Notes under the pieces: generated by a model | Database searches by the model: none | What the model was told of the DNA's origin: nothing | The model's input: the letters and a program-made list of their open reading frames with translations, nothing else | NCBI GenBank assembly: GCA_020628305.1 | Contig: JAHDFH010000001.1 | Coordinates: 1 to 50,064, forward strand | From: Acidimicrobiales bacterium | GTDB lineage: Bacteria; Actinomycetota; Acidimicrobiia; Acidimicrobiales; SZUA-35 | Direction of reading: 5' to 3' | DNA: 50,064 nt | Made by a program: the position numbers and the translations under genes | Part shown: in pieces, positions 9,279 to 18,043 of the stretch | How the letters are laid out: every line of letters starts with the position of its first letter | Numbering within the stretch: position 1 is the stretch's first letter

Positions 9279-10004
9279 CTAGTTTGTAAGGCGCACAGAA
9301 GCTTCAGTTAGGCGAACCACTCTGTTGCTGTTGGTTAGGTCTACTGATGATTTGTTGCCTCTTGGCCGAGGTGGTTGCACATAATCCGGATTCCTCCAGT
9401 GAATGATTGTGCAGCAACTGTCAGTTTCTGGATCTTCGAAGAAGTCTTTCCGCACGGATTCAACACCAAAGCCATTCGCTAACTGAGCAGAAAGCGTTGG
9501 GTCTTGCAATTCGCCGGCAACCACTTTTCGCACGTACTCGGTTGGTCCAAACTCTTTCAGGAACTTTGAGTATCCAGGAATCACTCCAGCTGCGACAATA
9601 CCTTTCTTGGCCCTTGAGACAACAAGCGCTTTACGAAGGTCATATAGCGAGCGTCCAATGCCCAGTCCTCGGCATTTTTCATCAACAACAATATCCACGG
9701 CGTAGTAGTAGTCGCCCTCGTCGCGATGATTAGTTCGTCCATTGGTGCGGGTGAGGCTATCTTCACGACGCGGAAGCTCATCAAGATCAATGTCGACAAA
9801 AATACCAGTTGCCACGCCGACAACTTTGTCTCCATCGAGGGCGATAAACGTACCTTCAGGAAATATTTCCAACATCTCGTAGAAGTCTGGCTCTGTAAAG
9901 TTATCTTCATCTGGCATGTCCGGAAACGCTCCACGGATCATGTCAGCAGCAGGTTGGATGTATTTTTCTTCGAGAGTTACGAATCGGACTGCAGATTCGG
10001 CCAT
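9279..10004 (-). CDS. GNAT-family N-acetyltransferase
   Basis: FIALDGDKVVGVATGIFVD and AVDIVVDEKCRGLGIGRSLYD (acetyl-CoA binding motif). Confidence 0.82.
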   Translation of the reverse strand: MAESAVRFVTLEEKYIQPAADMIRGAFPDMPDEDNFTEPDFYEMLEIFPEGTFIALDGDKVVGVATGIFVDIDLDELPRREDSLTRTNGRTNHRDEGDYYYAVDIVVDEKCRGLGIGRSLYDLRKALVVSRAKKGIVAAGVIPGYSKFLKEFGPTEYVRKVVAGELQDPTLSAQLANGFGVESVRKDFFEDPETDSCCTIIHWRNPDYVQPPRPRGNKSSVDLTNSNRVVRLTEASVRLTN

Positions 10005-10178
10005 AGCGTGTGCCTTTCGCTGTGTTAAGCCTAGATTACAACATGCACTCTCATCAGTTAGATCGCCCCGTGGCTCTATTCGTGGGCTGCCATTTATTGC
10101 CAGAGCTCATCCCTGATCTTCTCGAGAGATTGTTGATTTGTTTGATGCCTGACCGATTGGGTTGAGAAGGAGAACCAG

Positions 10179-11048
10179 ATGATTTTTGTCGGCTACAGCC
10201 TCTTGCTAGTCTTTGTGGCCCTAACCGTTGTTAGTGAGTTGTCGAGGCGAAAAATTGCAGTTGACTCGTTCAACAAGGTTTCTGCTCTCAATGCCGTGAC
10301 TTACTTGGTTCAGATTCCAATTGGTTTATCAATTTTGCCTTTTATCGAAGGGGAGTCCCAGGTCTCTTGGCTTATTGTTGCGATCGTCACTCTTATTGGA
10401 ATAGCGCCACCCTTGCGAGAGTACTTCATGTTTAAGGCCAATAGAGATGTGGATGCAGGAACGTTAGCGATTCTTCTAAATCTTTCGGTGGTTGTAGTAG
10501 TCGTTCTAGCTGCAGTTTTATTGGACGACTACCTGAACGCTTTGGAGCTAGCTGCTGCGCTATTGATAACCGCTTCAGCCATGTATGTCGCAAGTCTTAG
10601 TTCTGGTGGGTTGAATGTCACCTCAAGCCTGCTGTGGGCACTTATCTTGCTGACTGCTTTAGGAGCTCTTGCGAATCTAGGGGAGGCATGGTTTTTCTCG
10701 AAGTTCTCTTTAGCCGTGTACTTACTTGTGGGTCTGATAGCGCAAACCTTCTGGGCATTCGTGATTGCGGTTCTGGCGGGATCAGATTTTCAAGGATTGC
10801 TGGACAAAGACGGTAGACGCTCAATCATTGCCTATGTTGCCAGTCGGGCAACCAAGGGTGTGATTTTTCTGTCCGCTCTGGCGATCTTAGAGAGTATCGC
10901 AACTGTTCGTTCCATTATTGCTGTCGCCCCAGTGGCCATAACTGTAGCTAGCTACTACCTCCTCGATGAGAAAGACGATTTCGCCCGGAAGACGCTTGCC
11001 GCCTTGGTTGCTTGCTTGGGGTTGGTTATGTTCGCTACCCAAGCGTGA
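10179..11048 (+). CDS. DMT/EamA-like transporter
   Basis: 289 aa with about 10 predicted TM helices in a two-half layout. Confidence 0.65.
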   Translation: MIFVGYSLLLVFVALTVVSELSRRKIAVDSFNKVSALNAVTYLVQIPIGLSILPFIEGESQVSWLIVAIVTLIGIAPPLREYFMFKANRDVDAGTLAILLNLSVVVVVVLAAVLLDDYLNALELAAALLITASAMYVASLSSGGLNVTSSLLWALILLTALGALANLGEAWFFSKFSLAVYLLVGLIAQTFWAFVIAVLAGSDFQGLLDKDGRRSIIAYVASRATKGVIFLSALAILESIATVRSIIAVAPVAITVASYYLLDEKDDFARKTLAALVACLGLVMFATQA

Positions 11049-11071
11049 AAACCCAAATCTGAAAGCGTAGG

Positions 11072-13765
11072 CTAGTCCTTCTTCCCAAGAGCCAATAGCC
11101 CTGGGAGAACGGTGAACGCAGAAAGTAGTGCTAGTGCAATCATCAACGCTGTTAGGAACCCATAGGTTGAGAACAGCGGCATCGGAGCTAGAGCAAGTAT
11201 GCCGAAACCAACAATCGACGATGCAGCTGATGCTGCGAGTGCAACACCTGTACTTGCAGATGTGGCTTCTAGCGCTTCTTTAACTCCAAGCCCGTTGTCT
11301 CGTTCTTCAACGAATCTCGCAACATAGTGGATGGCAAAGTCGATACCAATACCAACCGATACAGCAGCAATAGTTGCTGTAACCAGGTTGATAGAGAAGT
11401 CGAGCAGGTACATAATGCCGTAGAGCCATGAAACAACCATGACGATTGGTGTCACGCTAATCAGGCCAAGCCTGATCGACCTGAGCACAAAAGAAGCAAT
11501 CAAGAAACAAACAATAATCGCAACCGGCAATGAAAGAAGCAGAGCATTGCTCGTAGCTTCAAGCGACGCAGACCTTTCGAATGGACCGCCTGTTGGTTGC
11601 ACATCGATATCAGTCGTTGATGCTTCAATTCGTTCAGCCAAAGCTTCTAGCTGATCTTGGGCTTCGTCAATAGAAGACTGCTCACGTGAGTTGATCAGGA
11701 ACATAGTGAAGATTGTTGCGTCTCCATCTTCTGCGAGATCAACCTGAGTGGCAATGTCGTTAGGAGTTAAAGCAAGATTCGTCTCAGAGAACGGAATCCC
11801 TCTGGTCTCTCCAAACTCAATAATGGTTTGTATCTGTTTGCTCGAGTCTGGAATTCCCGACCCTGAAGCGTCGACAATATCAACACCGGTAGTTGCTTGA
11901 ATAGCGCCGGCTGCTGCATCAGAGGAAAGAGCTTCTTCAAGTACTTGTAAGATTCCACCTTCGATTCGAAGCTCATCTCCGCTTTTAGCGAAATGTTCAG
12001 AGTCGGTGGCAGCGAACTCATCAAGCTCTGCCTTGATTGCTTCAAGGTTTTCTACCGAAGTGAGGTCACCTTCAATTAGAAGAACAGCTTGCTCGCCACC
12101 TCGATCTCCAACATGCTCATCGATCTGATTCAAGCTGATAACGAAGTCTGTGTCGGTTGAGAAAAAGTCTTCTACGTCAAACTTAACTGGAACTTGTATA
12201 GCTAGTAGGCCGAGTCCCACCGTAGCTACCACTGCACCGAGGGTAGTAATGACAGGCCTTCCAGCAATTACACCTGTAAGGCGTTTGAAGAAACGTCCCG
12301 CTGCTTCAAACGGTTCGTGAACGTTAGGGGCCTCTTCAGCTGGCTTTCTCGAAGCGATAAAGAATGGGAGAGCAACAGTAAGTAGGGCAGTGATGGCCAG
12401 CAGCACGATGCCGATTGTTGGTTCAATAAACACGAGGAATAGTACTGTTGCCATTGACATCATGCCCGCAAGTACTGCTCCAACGACAATACAGATCTTG
12501 CGTCTAGTTGAGCTGGCCGCTCTAGATGTGCGCTGCTCTAACTTAGCGATAACAACAGGGGCGACATAGCCAAGTAACAAGAAGGCGCTTGCAAGAGCAA
12601 TTGCAGCACCGATACCAAACTGGTTGATAGATTCGATCCCTGAAGTCAGGTTCGATAGGAAAGCTGTTGCGTCTGAAGCCAATGCCAAGGTTAGGGCACC
12701 GCTGACAGCCACTAGGCCAGTTGTAATTGCAGCGATGTTTGGCTTGCCTGCTTTAGCTGTTTCTCGATAGCGGCCGAAGGCATGGAAGATAAAGTCCACA
12801 CCAAACGAGACCATGGCGATGGGAACGATCAACGAGAGTACAAGATCGTCCTTAAACCCGATCAAGTTGGAGATGCCTTTTAGCCAAACAAGAAGAATCG
12901 AGAAGGCAACACCAGTGACAGCAACTGCCCAGTAGCTTCGGAATGTATATCCGACAATTAAGACCACGGCCAAGATAGTGAAGCCGATGAATGGTCCAGC
13001 AAGTTCACCTTGTTCTTGTGAGGTGAGGTTTACATCGATTGCTGTTCCGTAGATTGCAAGATCGTTGTCAGCCCGCATTATGTCTTGGATCTCTCTAGAG
13101 AACTCTTCAGGTTCGGTATCTGCGCCTAGTGTAACCGACTGTTTGAAGCCAAGCTCTTCGTTATCGAACAGTGTGAATGCAGTGATGGCTGGAACGACCC
13201 ACCTACCATCTTCATTAACTGTTTGAATAGAAAGGCCTAAATCTTGTGACTCCACACCGTATGTTTCGATCAGCGTCCCTAGTGCTGATTGAATGTCAGC
13301 GTCTGCCCACTGTTGTCTATCAATCTTGCCTTGATTTGTAAGCTCGATCTCTATAACCGTTGCTAGAGAGAAGACTCCGTTGATTTCTTGCCCAAAAGTT
13401 GTAGAGAAGTAGCTGAAGAGCTTGTCGCCATGATCTTCAGAAGTTTGCAACCTTTCTTGAGCGTCAAGTAGTGCATTGATTTCGTCTGCGTTTGCTATGT
13501 TTCCATCAGCTGATTCGATGGTGTAGAAGTTCTCAAAAATTGACGATACGAATCTGTCTGAAACAACATCTCTTGCTTCAATAACAGGGCCGTCAGGCTC
13601 AGCGGAAGCAGACTCTGTTGGCTGCATCGTGAGGAACGGGACAGTCAGGCCAGCTGTGATTGCAATCACTACTGCTAGAGCTAGAGCTGTTTTGTTAGTT
13701 ATGAAATTGACAAGTTTCTCTGTGGGTGAGCTTGCTTTGTCTTTTGCTTCAGTTCTTGATGTCAT
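11072..13765 (-). CDS. MMPL/RND-superfamily transporter
   Basis: Two TM-bundle halves, each with an RND-like segment (LIVPIAMVSFGVDFIFHAFGRYRE; AAVSVGIGIDFAIHYVARFVEE). Start placed at ATG 13765; the ORF-track start (13813) would run through both operators. Confidence 0.88.
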   Translation of the reverse strand: MTSRTEAKDKASSPTEKLVNFITNKTALALAVVIAITAGLTVPFLTMQPTESASAEPDGPVIEARDVVSDRFVSSIFENFYTIESADGNIANADEINALLDAQERLQTSEDHGDKLFSYFSTTFGQEINGVFSLATVIEIELTNQGKIDRQQWADADIQSALGTLIETYGVESQDLGLSIQTVNEDGRWVVPAITAFTLFDNEELGFKQSVTLGADTEPEEFSREIQDIMRADNDLAIYGTAIDVNLTSQEQGELAGPFIGFTILAVVLIVGYTFRSYWAVAVTGVAFSILLVWLKGISNLIGFKDDLVLSLIVPIAMVSFGVDFIFHAFGRYRETAKAGKPNIAAITTGLVAVSGALTLALASDATAFLSNLTSGIESINQFGIGAAIALASAFLLLGYVAPVVIAKLEQRTSRAASSTRRKICIVVGAVLAGMMSMATVLFLVFIEPTIGIVLLAITALLTVALPFFIASRKPAEEAPNVHEPFEAAGRFFKRLTGVIAGRPVITTLGAVVATVGLGLLAIQVPVKFDVEDFFSTDTDFVISLNQIDEHVGDRGGEQAVLLIEGDLTSVENLEAIKAELDEFAATDSEHFAKSGDELRIEGGILQVLEEALSSDAAAGAIQATTGVDIVDASGSGIPDSSKQIQTIIEFGETRGIPFSETNLALTPNDIATQVDLAEDGDATIFTMFLINSREQSSIDEAQDQLEALAERIEASTTDIDVQPTGGPFERSASLEATSNALLLSLPVAIIVCFLIASFVLRSIRLGLISVTPIVMVVSWLYGIMYLLDFSINLVTATIAAVSVGIGIDFAIHYVARFVEERDNGLGVKEALEATSASTGVALAASAASSIVGFGILALAPMPLFSTYGFLTALMIALALLSAFTVLPGLLALGKKD

Positions 13766-13783
13766 CTGCCGATTCTCCATTAA

Positions 13784-13798
13784 CTTGACACTGTCAAG
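13784..13798. promoter_or_regulatory. Palindromic operator 1, CTTGACACTGTCAAG
   Basis: Perfect dyad between divergent MMPL and TetR genes. Confidence 0.8.
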
Positions 13799-13816
13799 AA
13801 ACTGTATCGGCACAAC

Positions 13817-13829
13817 TTGACATTGTCAA
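13817..13829. promoter_or_regulatory. Palindromic operator 2, TTGACATTGTCAA
   Basis: Same TTGACA-n-TGTCAA dyad, centre-to-centre 32 bp from operator 1, adjacent to the TetR start. Confidence 0.8.
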
Positions 13830-13830
13830 C

Positions 13831-14439
13831 ATGGATTCTGGTAAAATGATTCATATGGCTAAAACCTCCTATCACCACGGCAACCTTAAGGAAGATTTGG
13901 TGGCTTCCGCAGCCCAGGTTTTAGCAGAAGAAGGCCTCTCGGGCTTCTCTTTAAGGGAAGTGGCTAGACGGACAGGTGTTTCACACGCAGCGCCAGGCCA
14001 CCATTTCGGATCGGCCGAGGTACTGCTTAGCCATGTGGCGGCTCAAGGATTCAACGTGCTGGCAGATAACGTCGCCGAAGCCGCTGAGGGTGTAGAAGAT
14101 CCAGGCGAAAAGATGATCGCTGCCGGAAAGGCTTACATTAGAACAGCGCTCGATAACCCAGGCCATTTCTCGGTGATGATGGGTTCAGTTGATGGAATTG
14201 CTGAGACTCAAGAATGTGAAGAGGCTGGTCAGCGAGCGTTTGAGCAGATTGTAGAGCTTTCGGCCGAGCTGATTCAAGCTCGAGGGTCAGACATGAATCC
14301 ACTCGACCTTGCTTTTCTTTGCTGGTCGACCGTACATGGTTATGCCATGCTGCAAGACAAAGTCGAGAAAATTGCAGACATTAGAGAAGTCGTTCATAGT
14401 CTTGACGATTCTCTGCGGATCATCGTCGAAAGAATCTAA
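13831..14439 (+). CDS. TetR/AcrR-family transcriptional regulator
   Basis: N-terminal HTH YHHGNLKEDLVASAAQVLAEEGLSGFSLREVARRTGVSHAAPGHHFG; start could be 13831, 13846 or 13855. Confidence 0.92.
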   Translation: MDSGKMIHMAKTSYHHGNLKEDLVASAAQVLAEEGLSGFSLREVARRTGVSHAAPGHHFGSAEVLLSHVAAQGFNVLADNVAEAAEGVEDPGEKMIAAGKAYIRTALDNPGHFSVMMGSVDGIAETQECEEAGQRAFEQIVELSAELIQARGSDMNPLDLAFLCWSTVHGYAMLQDKVEKIADIREVVHSLDDSLRIIVERI

Positions 14440-15776
14440 TGCCGGACAACATTTGGTCGCCGATCGGCATGGGTGTGTGTGGTGTGTCGATCGACTGTTT
14501 TCTTTGTGAGGGCAGCTACGTGTTCTACTGCTACACCTGTGCGGGTGCCGCCCTCCACAACGTGGATGTGGGTACTTGATCCTGCCAAAAGTAGTTGCAG
14601 GGCCTTGGTTCCGTTCCGTAAGCTGTTGGGATTCTTGTCATCGGCCTTACCGCTTACCAGAACAGAATCAATTTCTGCCGAGCTGGACCGTTCAATAAAC
14701 TGCCCTACTGTCTCTAGATCTTCCTGGGTTACCAGGCCAAAAGGGCTTGGCTCTGTACCGTTTAATTGTGCTGCAGCTACTCTTACAGTTTTGCCAGAGC
14801 CAGCGGTTATAAGAACTAAGTCGGCACCACTGTTTTCAATGAAGTGGCGTGCCGCGTCAAACTCTGTCGCAGCTAGGCGAGGGTCTCTATCGAAGGTATA
14901 GTGCCCAACGGGGTATGATTCTCTTGCGGCAAGGTCTCCATCAGTGGTGCCAATTGCTATTTCGACGGAACGTCCACCCACATCCACAACTGCCACTCTT
15001 ACATTCGCTGTTTTGGCGCCTTCTAAGTGTTGTTTGTAACTGGTGATCGCTCCAGAAAATGAGTACTCAGCTTCTTCAATTGGGGAAAGTATTCGAAGTT
15101 TAAATACAGGGAAAGATTGATCAAATCTGCTTTTCCCCTCGGCGCCGTTCTCTAGTCGAAAGGGAGAGGTTCCAAAAGCGAAGACCTGCCGGGTACCGTG
15201 TTTTATCTCTGCTTTTAAAACCGTTCTTCGTATCCAATCCATCGAGAGGCGCATGCGTTGGAGATTCAGGCCTTTGTCAGCAAGCTGGGGTAGTGGTTTG
15301 CCAGTTCTTTTTCGATGGTCCTCAGCTTGACTGTACTTAACCACTGATGTGAAGCTTCCGTCAGTGTGTGGTTGAATGACCTCGGCTCGCGCCCCACTCG
15401 AGCCAATTTCGACAACTACGAAAGGGGCAAACTGTTTGGGCAGAGCAGGTGAAAAGAGTTTGGGTGCTACGAGGGCATCTGCTGCTTCTCTTGCTCGTCG
15501 GCGTTCGGTGGATTTGTCGTCTTGTCGGGTTTGTTCAATGCCGTCTAACTGCCGTTGGCGCTTTGTTCGAAGAAACCGGTCTACTTGTGGCTCGTTAGCT
15601 TCAGCAGTGCGGGCGATTGCATCGATCAACCGGAGTTTTTCATCACGTTGCTCTCGTATCTGTTGCAGTGGGTCAATTAGATCGCGTTTGGCTTTTCGGT
15701 GAGCAGCTTTGTATCGCGCATCAATTCCATCAGCTGTGAGGACAGTATCTAATAACCCGCCCGAGATTTCAGCCAT
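14436..15776 (-). CDS. Ppx/GppA-like ASKHA protein with N-terminal coiled-coil extension
   Basis: VVEIGSSGARAEVI, FAFGTSPFRLENG, ILSPIEEAEYSFSGA and VVDVGGRSVEIAIG correspond to phosphatase motifs; about 110-aa charged N-terminal extension. Confidence 0.7.
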   Translation of the reverse strand: MAEISGGLLDTVLTADGIDARYKAAHRKAKRDLIDPLQQIREQRDEKLRLIDAIARTAEANEPQVDRFLRTKRQRQLDGIEQTRQDDKSTERRRAREAADALVAPKLFSPALPKQFAPFVVVEIGSSGARAEVIQPHTDGSFTSVVKYSQAEDHRKRTGKPLPQLADKGLNLQRMRLSMDWIRRTVLKAEIKHGTRQVFAFGTSPFRLENGAEGKSRFDQSFPVFKLRILSPIEEAEYSFSGAITSYKQHLEGAKTANVRVAVVDVGGRSVEIAIGTTDGDLAARESYPVGHYTFDRDPRLAATEFDAARHFIENSGADLVLITAGSGKTVRVAAAQLNGTEPSPFGLVTQEDLETVGQFIERSSSAEIDSVLVSGKADDKNPNSLRNGTKALQLLLAGSSTHIHVVEGGTRTGVAVEHVAALTKKTVDRHTTHTHADRRPNVVRH

Positions 15777-15857
15777 TGTCTACCCCCAAGATGGCCCCAC
15801 CTGATTGTACAGGTCTAGTGCGAAGTTAAACCGAAGAGATTGTTACTCCTCAACTGC

Positions 15858-16288
15858 TTATCGGCCCAATGGACTCCACCGCCGAGGCCGGTTCATCCCC
15901 ACAGACGGCGGAATATCTATCTTGGCCGTCTCTTCGACGTTCAAACCCTTGAGTACTGCTTCATTACAGTCTTGAATGGCCTCTTTCTTTGCCTTGTCTC
16001 GCTCCGTCTCATTGTCGCTAAGCTGCTGAAGGAGCTGATCATCGGCGTTTTTTTCTGTTTCGCCTGTTGAAATGCACGCTGTAGGGCACTTCTTAAGTTG
16101 GCCTCTGGATCTACGGCTGAGTCAATCACGAATGTATCTGTATCTGAGGGTTGGAAACGTTTTGCATGGTCTTCGAACACAATTGCACGAGTAAGGCTGT
16201 CATAGTCTTGATCGATCTCTTGAAGGGCCTCACTCAGCCGTGCAAATGCTTCGGCTACTAGCTCTTGTTGAAGTTGGTCGTTTGACAT
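15858..16288 (-). CDS. Hypothetical coiled-coil-like protein interrupted by a frame change at an A7 tract
   Basis: Frame 0 (16288-15941) gives a low-plausibility tail after AKQKK; the -1 frame continues KNADDQLLQQLSDNETERDKAKKEAIQDCNEAVLKGLNVEETAKIDIPPSVGMNRPRRWSPLGR* to 15858. Confidence 0.6.
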
Positions 16289-16316
16289 AAACCCGCCTTT
16301 ATTGTTTGCATTCAGT

Positions 16317-16640
16317 TTACCGGTGTTGTGAAATTTGCCTATAAACCTCAGGAACCACAGCTTGCTGAGGAGGGGGTGGAGTAGACAGACCTTGCAGTTG
16401 TTGTGTCAGCTCTAGATCAACCTCAGCCAAAGCAGCGTTCTTCAAGGCTTCGATAGCTTGCAGTTGGTGTAGCCTCAGCCGGTCGTTGGCAGATTTTGCA
16501 CCCAAGTCTTCCAGAGCTGAGTTCAGGTTGCGATGTCTTTCCAGCTCTTTTTGAATTGCACGCTCTGCCTTAACGATGATCTCTGCCTTGTGAGCCTCTG
16601 CTTCGATCTTAAGTTCTGCGGCTGTGGATTGAGATTTCAC
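16317..16640 (-). CDS. Small coiled-coil hypothetical protein
   Basis: 107 aa, Ala/Glu/Leu-rich helical pattern; same strand and order as the two downstream genes. Confidence 0.65.
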   Translation of the reverse strand: MKSQSTAAELKIEAEAHKAEIIVKAERAIQKELERHRNLNSALEDLGAKSANDRLRLHQLQAIEALKNAALAEVDLELTQQLQGLSTPPPPQQAVVPEVYRQISQHR

Positions 16641-16708
16641 AGCGCCCGCCTTTCAATGAATCGCCAGTATAGCTGTATAACCAATGATGTCGGTATAGAG
16701 TTTCTGGT

Positions 16709-16846
16709 ATGAGCATTATCGCAGTTGTATGGCACTGGTGGTTAAGTTTAGGCCTCGCAGTCAGCTCAATTTTTCTTATTGGGGCAGTCATTTTTGGTTA
16801 CCTCTACCAAGTGCAGCGTCACAAATACCCACGTAAGAAGCGGTAG
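16709..16846 (+). CDS. 45-aa single-TM microprotein
   Basis: ATG..TAG encodes MSIIAVVWHWWLSLGLAVSSIFLIGAVIFGYLYQVQRHKYPRKKR; below the ORF-track cutoff; just upstream of the DUF2342-like gene. Confidence 0.5.
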   Translation: MSIIAVVWHWWLSLGLAVSSIFLIGAVIFGYLYQVQRHKYPRKKR

Positions 16847-16852
16847 CGGTAG

Positions 16853-18043
16853 ATGGCTGAGGCGAAATCAAAAGTTGATTGGCAGTTTGCGCGCAATGTT
16901 GCTGAGTTTGTCGTTAACGACACCCCACCACCTCACTATGATGCTCAACAGGTTGCCGCCGACTTTGCATCAATGACGCCCCAAGCCGAAGAGCTTGTTG
17001 CAGCCGAAACTGGGCTCGAAGTCGAGTCTCAAGCTAAAGCAAAGGTGATTGAACGAATCGACTGGGTGGATGCCAACTTAGCGAGCTTTGGTCGCTTAAT
17101 GAGGCCACTATTCGAGAAACTTGATGCTCACGCTTTAGACAAAGAAGCGGAAAAGCTAGCGAATAAATCCGAGCCAAAACAGTTCTCAGAGACCGAGTTT
17201 GGCAAAATGCTTGGCCCCTGGGCTGAAAAGATCGATCCGGCTGTTAAATCGGCAACAAACGTGGCAGCCTCACTAGGCGAAGATATTGCGAACAGTGTCG
17301 GCCCGAAGTTTGCCGGAGCTGAGCTTGGCGGTCTACTTGGTTTCATGGCCGGCCGAGTGTTGGGCCAGTATGACTTGCTCGTCGCAGAAGATGACTCACC
17401 AGAAGATCAAGACTGGGTGTACTACGTTGGACCAAACATTCACGCCCTGGAAAATCGTTTTGGTTTCCCACCTAAAGAGTTTCGTTTGTGGATAGCAATT
17501 CATGAATGTACTCACAGAGCTCAATTTATGGGTGTGCCTTGGCTTCGTCCGTACTTTCTCTCGATGGTCGATGACCTAATCAACTCTGTTGATCCAGATC
17601 CGAAACAGCTTCTTGAGTCACTTAAGGAAGCTAGACAGCAATCAAGCTCTGATGATGCAATCGACGGCGGATTAATGATGAAGCTCGCTTCACCAGAACA
17701 GCGCAAGGTCATGAACCGGCTTACCGGGCTAATGAGTCTGCTCGAAGGTCACGGTGACGTTGTTATGGACTCTGCTGGCAAAGGGCTCATTCCGTCTCAG
17801 CAGAGATTCTCAAACATAATGTCGCAGCGCAGAAAGAACGCTACCGGTATCAGCAGAGTGATTCAGAAATTGACAGGTATGGATGCAAAACTCGCCCAGT
17901 ATGAAGCTGGTGAAGCCTTTATAGCAGCAGTTGAAGCTAAGGGCGGACGAAAACTATTTGACATGGTTTGGACTTCGCCGGAGGCGTTGCCAACTTTGGA
18001 AGAGGTCAATAACCCTGAGCTTTGGATTAAGCGTGTCGGCTAG
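16853..18043 (+). CDS. DUF2342-type zinc-dependent metalloprotease
   Basis: HExxH motif IAIHECTHRAQFMGVPWLRPYF; actinobacterial-type neighbourhood with tilS nearby. Confidence 0.8.
   Translation: MAEAKSKVDWQFARNVAEFVVNDTPPPHYDAQQVAADFASMTPQAEELVAAETGLEVESQAKAKVIERIDWVDANLASFGRLMRPLFEKLDAHALDKEAEKLANKSEPKQFSETEFGKMLGPWAEKIDPAVKSATNVAASLGEDIANSVGPKFAGAELGGLLGFMAGRVLGQYDLLVAEDDSPEDQDWVYYVGPNIHALENRFGFPPKEFRLWIAIHECTHRAQFMGVPWLRPYFLSMVDDLINSVDPDPKQLLESLKEARQQSSSDDAIDGGLMMKLASPEQRKVMNRLTGLMSLLEGHGDVVMDSAGKGLIPSQQRFSNIMSQRRKNATGISRVIQKLTGMDAKLAQYEAGEAFIAAVEAKGGRKLFDMVWTSPEALPTLEEVNNPELWIKRVG

Noticed and set aside
14473-14901. 142-aa plus-strand ORF inside the Ppx/GppA-like gene
   Set aside because: Antisense shadow of a well-supported CDS.
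15840-16070. Plus-strand ORF 76 aa opposite the A7 region
   Set aside because: Cys/Phe/Leu-rich product mirrors the antisense strand; the minus-strand alternative frame explains the region better.
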